A stretch of 64,000 nt of DNA, taken from NCBI RefSeq assembly GCF_026810445.1, contig NZ_CP113949.1, positions 4,402,001 through 4,466,000 on the forward strand. Direction: 5' to 3'. The first letter of the stretch is position 1. Every line of letters begins with the position of its first letter. The stretch comes from Pseudomonas sp. BSw22131. GTDB lineage: Bacteria > Pseudomonadota > Gammaproteobacteria > Pseudomonadales > Pseudomonadaceae. The position numbers and the translations under genes are program-made. Under the pieces are notes generated by a model. It was given only the letters and a program-made list of their open reading frames with translations. It ran no database searches and was not told the origin of the DNA. This document shows, piece by piece, positions 60,910 through 64,000 of the stretch.

Positions 60910-62430
60910 ATGCGCCATCACCTGAATTTCCCCGAAACCGGATTGGTCATGCTCCTTCCTTCACCGCTCCACTCACAACGATCGTTGCTGCTGACGTTGG
61001 TGATCCTTCTGGGGAGCGGCTTTCTGGCGACATCTTTGCTCAGCTATTACGCATCGCGAGACGCCATCCGCGACACCATCATCAACACTGAATTGCCGCT
61101 GACCTCGGACACCGTGTATTCAGAGATTCAAAAGGACCTGGTACGACCGGTTCTGATTTCTTCGATGATGGCCCGCGACACCTTCGTCCGGGACTGGGTG
61201 GTTGCAGGCGAGAAAGATCCGCAGCAGTTGACTCGTTATCTGAAAGAGGTGATGGACCACAACAGCGCCTACACCTCCTTTTTCGTGTCCAACAGCAGCC
61301 TGACCTACTACCAGGCCAAGGGCGTACTCAAAAAGATCAACCCGCAAGAGGCCCGTGACACCTGGTATTACCGAGTACGGGACATGGCCGAGCCTTACGA
61401 GATCAACGTCGACCCGGACCTGGCGAACAAGGACAACCTGACCTTCTTCATCAATTACAAGGTTTTCGACTACCACAACAACTTCATCGGTGCGACGGGA
61501 GTCGGCCTGACTGTGGACGCCGTGATCAAGCTGATAGACCGTTACGAACAGCGCTATCAGCGCAGCGTTTATTTTGTCGATGCGTTCGGCAGGCTCGTAT
61601 TGACCGGTGCGCAAGGCGGGCCCCAAGGCGCCAAAATTGGTCAGAGCCTGCGCCAACTGCCTGACCTGAGCGACCTTCAGAGCAAGATGCCAAAGCCTCA
61701 AAGCGGCAATTACCAATACGATGTGCAAGGCGCCGGGCATTTTTTGAACGTGCGCTATATTCCCGAGCTGAACTGGTATCTGTTCGTCGATAAGCCTGAA
61801 GACGGCGCATTGAGCGATGTGCGTGAATCGCTGTACCTCAACCTGAGCATCTGTCTGGTGGTGATGCTGGTGGTGCTGTTTCTGTTGAACCGGGTGGTTC
61901 GCCGGTTTCAGATACGCATCGAAACGCAAGCGACACTGGACAGTCTGACCGGGCTGCCCAACCGCCGTGGCTTTGACGATATGGCCGTGCAAGCGATTCA
62001 CGACGCACGTCGTGATCGAACGGCGTTATCGGCGCTGTTGCTCGATCTGGATCATTTCAAACGACTCAATGACACCCATGGGCATCTGGCGGGGGACGAA
62101 GTGTTGATCGGCTTCGCGGATGACGTGCGTCGCTGCCTGCGCGAAACTGACATCACCTGCCGCTGGGGCGGAGAGGAGTTCATCATTTTGCTCAAGGACA
62201 CAGATAACACCGGTGCTCGACGCGTTGCGGAGAAGATTCGCTTACTCGCCGAGCAACATACTTACGTGTTTTCCGGCAAAGCCCTTCAAGTAACGGTCAG
62301 TCTAGGGCTGACTGAACTTCATCCCGACGACACGCTGCAAAGCCTCATCGCCCGCGCAGACCAGGCGCTGTATAGCGCAAAGCAAACCGGTCGGAATCGG
62401 GTGTGCACCGAGAAGGCGGTCCCTGCATGA
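60910..62430 (+). CDS. membrane diguanylate cyclase (Cache sensor + GGDEF)
   Basis: A 506-residue inner-membrane enzyme. TM1 (about 26-46), a periplasmic Cache-like sensor (WYYRVRDMAEPYEINVDPD, FINYKVFDYHNNFIGATGVG), TM2 (about 312-332) and a C-terminal GGDEF domain with intact GGEEF (420-424). An RETD inhibitory site lies five residues before it, so c-di-GMP synthesis with product feedback is expected. ATG 60910 is used; ATG 60949 (MLLPSP) is an equally possible start, as neither has a clear site. It overlaps the next gene by 4 bp. Confidence 0.9.
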   Translation: MRHHLNFPETGLVMLLPSPLHSQRSLLLTLVILLGSGFLATSLLSYYASRDAIRDTIINTELPLTSDTVYSEIQKDLVRPVLISSMMARDTFVRDWVVAGEKDPQQLTRYLKEVMDHNSAYTSFFVSNSSLTYYQAKGVLKKINPQEARDTWYYRVRDMAEPYEINVDPDLANKDNLTFFINYKVFDYHNNFIGATGVGLTVDAVIKLIDRYEQRYQRSVYFVDAFGRLVLTGAQGGPQGAKIGQSLRQLPDLSDLQSKMPKPQSGNYQYDVQGAGHFLNVRYIPELNWYLFVDKPEDGALSDVRESLYLNLSICLVVMLVVLFLLNRVVRRFQIRIETQATLDSLTGLPNRRGFDDMAVQAIHDARRDRTALSALLLDLDHFKRLNDTHGHLAGDEVLIGFADDVRRCLRETDITCRWGGEEFIILLKDTDNTGARRVAEKIRLLAEQHTYVFSGKALQVTVSLGLTELHPDDTLQSLIARADQALYSAKQTGRNRVCTEKAVPA

Positions 62431-62648
62431 CAACGTCTTCTGGGAGTCTTGATACCTGCCCTGTGTGCGGTTTCAGTAACCGCTGCACGCTGGCTGACCC
62501 ACGTACGGCCGACGCGCCGTGCTGGTGCTTTTCAGTGGAAATCGATCCCGCCGTACTCGCCAACTTGCCCGAAGCGTTGCGAAACAAAGCGTGTCTGTGC
62601 CCGAGGTGCGCGGGCCTGCAGCCCCCGGGGGACGATCCGATCACATGA
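62427..62648 (+). CDS. cysteine-rich CWC family protein
   Basis: A 73-residue protein with the CWC layout: CPVCGFSNRCTL, then APCWCF, then LCPRCAG. The cysteines probably bind a metal. Function unknown. The ATG lies within the cyclase stop (ATGA) and the pseudouridine synthase gene follows after 15 bases. CWC genes commonly sit directly before such synthases. Confidence 0.85.
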   Translation: MTTSSGSLDTCPVCGFSNRCTLADPRTADAPCWCFSVEIDPAVLANLPEALRNKACLCPRCAGLQPPGDDPIT

Positions 62649-62663
62649 CGCGATCCTGCCTCT

Positions 62664-63356
62664 ATGCGCCTTGACCGCTTTCTCAGCAATCTCCCCCGCT
62701 TTAGCCGCAAGGATGCGCGCCTTGCGCTGATCGCTGGCCGCGTGAAGGTTGATGGCCTGACAGTCCGCGACCCGCACCACGAGGTGCGCGAGTTCAGTTG
62801 CGTCCTGTTCGATGACGAGGCGCTGCAAGCGGGCAAGCCTTCGCGCTATTACATGCTGCATAAGCCGCCCGGTTGCGTCAGCGCCACCGTCGACCCGCAA
62901 CACCCGACTGTGCTTGATCTGCTTGATGAGCCCGATAAGCATGAGCTGCACATTGCCGGACGGCTGGACTTCAACACCTCGGGCTTGATGCTCATTACCA
63001 ACGACGGCCAGTGGTCGCGTCGTCTCACCCAACCCGCCACAAAGTTACCGAAGGTCTACCTCGTGGAAACCGAGCAGCCCATCGGTGAACACTACGTGCA
63101 GAAATTCGCGGATGGTTTCTACTTTGCGTTCGAAGACCTCACCACTCAGCCAGCGCAACTGGTGGTGCTCGACGCTCATCATGCACGGCTGAGCATCGTT
63201 GAAGGCCGCTACCATCAGGTCAAAAGGATGTTCGGTTATTTCGACAATAAAGTGCTGAACCTTCACCGTGAACGCATGGGACCGCTGGTGCTGGACTCCA
63301 CGCTGGAGCCTGGGCAGTACCGGCCTCTGGATGCCGCCGAAATCCTGATGATCTGA
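62664..63356 (+). CDS. rsuA: RsuA-family 16S rRNA pseudouridine synthase
   Basis: A 230-residue enzyme. N-terminal S4 RNA-binding domain (MRLDRFLSNLPRFSRKDA) and catalytic domain with Asp 102 in AGRLDFNTSGLML, the same position as in E. coli RsuA, which makes pseudouridine 516 of 16S rRNA. The closing IVEGRYHQVKRMFGY motif is present. The gene name is by family; a second paralogue with other specificity cannot be excluded. Confidence 0.88.
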   Translation: MRLDRFLSNLPRFSRKDARLALIAGRVKVDGLTVRDPHHEVREFSCVLFDDEALQAGKPSRYYMLHKPPGCVSATVDPQHPTVLDLLDEPDKHELHIAGRLDFNTSGLMLITNDGQWSRRLTQPATKLPKVYLVETEQPIGEHYVQKFADGFYFAFEDLTTQPAQLVVLDAHHARLSIVEGRYHQVKRMFGYFDNKVLNLHRERMGPLVLDSTLEPGQYRPLDAAEILMI

Positions 63357-63606
63357 TCGCGGCAAGGAACTCGGTTGTCAGCGCCTGCAACAAGGCGGCC
63401 AATGGACCAGTCACTGTCATCCCGCCGCAGCGCTGAAACTTGCGCCAGGCAGAAATTATTGCTTCATTTAAAGCCCCGCTTCTGGTACAAAGTCAGCCGC
63501 TCCAAGGGCGACAAGCGGGTGTCGTATTGCATTACTCCAGCTTCCAAAGCTGATAACGAGTGTGCTCATTGGACAACCACGGTTGGTGCACCCTGAAGCG
63601 CGCGAT

Positions 63607-63680
63607 GCGGGTATAGTTTAGTGGCAAAACGAAAGCTTCCCAAGCTTTAGTTGAGGGTTCGATTCCCTCTACCCGCTCCA
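63607..63680 (+). tRNA. tRNA-Gly (anticodon CCC)
   Basis: A 74-base cloverleaf: acceptor GCGGGTA / TACCCGC, D arm TAGTTTAGTGGCAAAAC, anticodon stem AAAGC / GCTTT with loop TTCCCAA (anticodon CCC), T arm AGGGTTCGATTCCCT, and encoded CCA. The preceding 250 bp (63357-63606) carry no recognisable gene and presumably its promoter. Confidence 0.96.
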
Positions 63681-64000
63681 CCTCCCCCCAGTATTTCCGG
63701 GCATCTCAGCCCATTTCCACTCTTCTAAGTACCCTCATTACGTTACACCCAGACGACACACACGCCTATGCAGTACCCCCAGAGGTCTTGGCCCACAACG
63801 ATTGGATAGCTGGGAACACGTCGCTCGTCACGCTGCCATGCAGAAAGAGATAGACTGGACCGAGTCTGCCACCTACTGTAAGACGTCTGCCATTGAAGAA
63901 ATAATGTATTTACTCTTGACTAAATAGCCGTCGCTAGATGCGTGACTTTAAGTACTAAGTGAGCGCTCCGGCTTTTTTATACTTGAGCGGTACATTCATT
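63681..64000. other. gene-free tail after tRNA-Gly
   Basis: 320 bp with no open frame of note, more AT-rich than the rest of the window, especially from 63890. No repeat of the tRNA 3' end and no integrase start are visible before the window stops. It may be a junction between core genome and an island inserted at the tRNA. Confidence 0.45.

Noticed and set aside
63375..63596. 73-codon plus-strand frame before the tRNA
   Set aside because: Weak start, no ribosome-binding site and no recognisable features; the region more likely holds the tRNA promoter.

Overview
The window looks like chromosomal DNA of a fluorescent or plant-associated Pseudomonas (P. syringae / P. fluorescens type). The algU-mucA-mucB-mucD block, the lepA-lepB-DUF4845-rnc-era-recO-pdxJ block, and a Lon homologue followed by a chagasin-like inhibitor (as in P. 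aeruginosa PA0779-PA0778) are all Pseudomonas arrangements. Intergenic REP pairs of the kind 'TGTAGGAGCG...' and 'GTGGGAGGG...GCTCGCGATG' point the same way. No tool was run: families are assigned by reading motifs and gene order.

Layout. 1-4.0 kb: a small catabolic cluster on the minus strand (a gene cut by the window edge, a NodB-type deacetylase, an amidase), divergent from a GntR regulator with two DNA-binding domains; paired operator-like palindromes lie between them. 4.0-8.4 kb: a lipoprotein globin, a DUF3034 barrel, a GGDEF/EAL protein and a cupredoxin-like protein. 8.6-12.3 kb: a second Lon (AsrA type) behind a near-consensus heat-shock promoter, a chagasin-like inhibitor and an acetyltransferase. 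12.4-20 kb: a chemoreceptor with its sensor at the C-terminus, a NYN RNase-like protein, katG and an acyltransferase-SGNH protein. 20.6-22.3 kb: cmoAB. 22.4-29 kb: pdxJ, recO, era, rnc, DUF4845, lepB and lepA. 29-33 kb: mucD, mucB, mucA and algU with two AlgU-type promoters and no mucC. 33.4-37.7 kb: nadB, ygfX, sdhE, ygfZ and an HDOD protein. 37.8-44.4 kb: tctE/tctD divergent from tctCBA, with an AbrB-family permease fused to the operon end. 44.5-47.2 kb: ung, an enoyl-CoA hydratase-family hydrolase and a glycine-rich lipoprotein.

47.4-57.4 kb is a complete guanidine-degradation operon. A sigma-54-like promoter and a guanidine-I (ykkC) riboswitch precede an ABC importer, the two carboxyguanidine-deiminase subunits, guanidine/urea carboxylase and allophanate hydrolase. 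Established work on this pathway gives the flow guanidine -> carboxyguanidine -> allophanate -> ammonia + CO2. Two abnormalities stand out. The carboxylase gene carries about 190 bp of REP sequence in frame, between its two KipA/KipI-like domains. The allophanate hydrolase gene has an apparent one-base deletion near its 5' end. 57.5-60.8 kb encodes a large DUF6543-type toxin-like protein with a C-terminal domain resembling the Stv family. The window ends with a diguanylate cyclase, a CWC protein, an RsuA-type pseudouridine synthase, tRNA-Gly(CCC) and about 320 bp without genes that may be the edge of an island.
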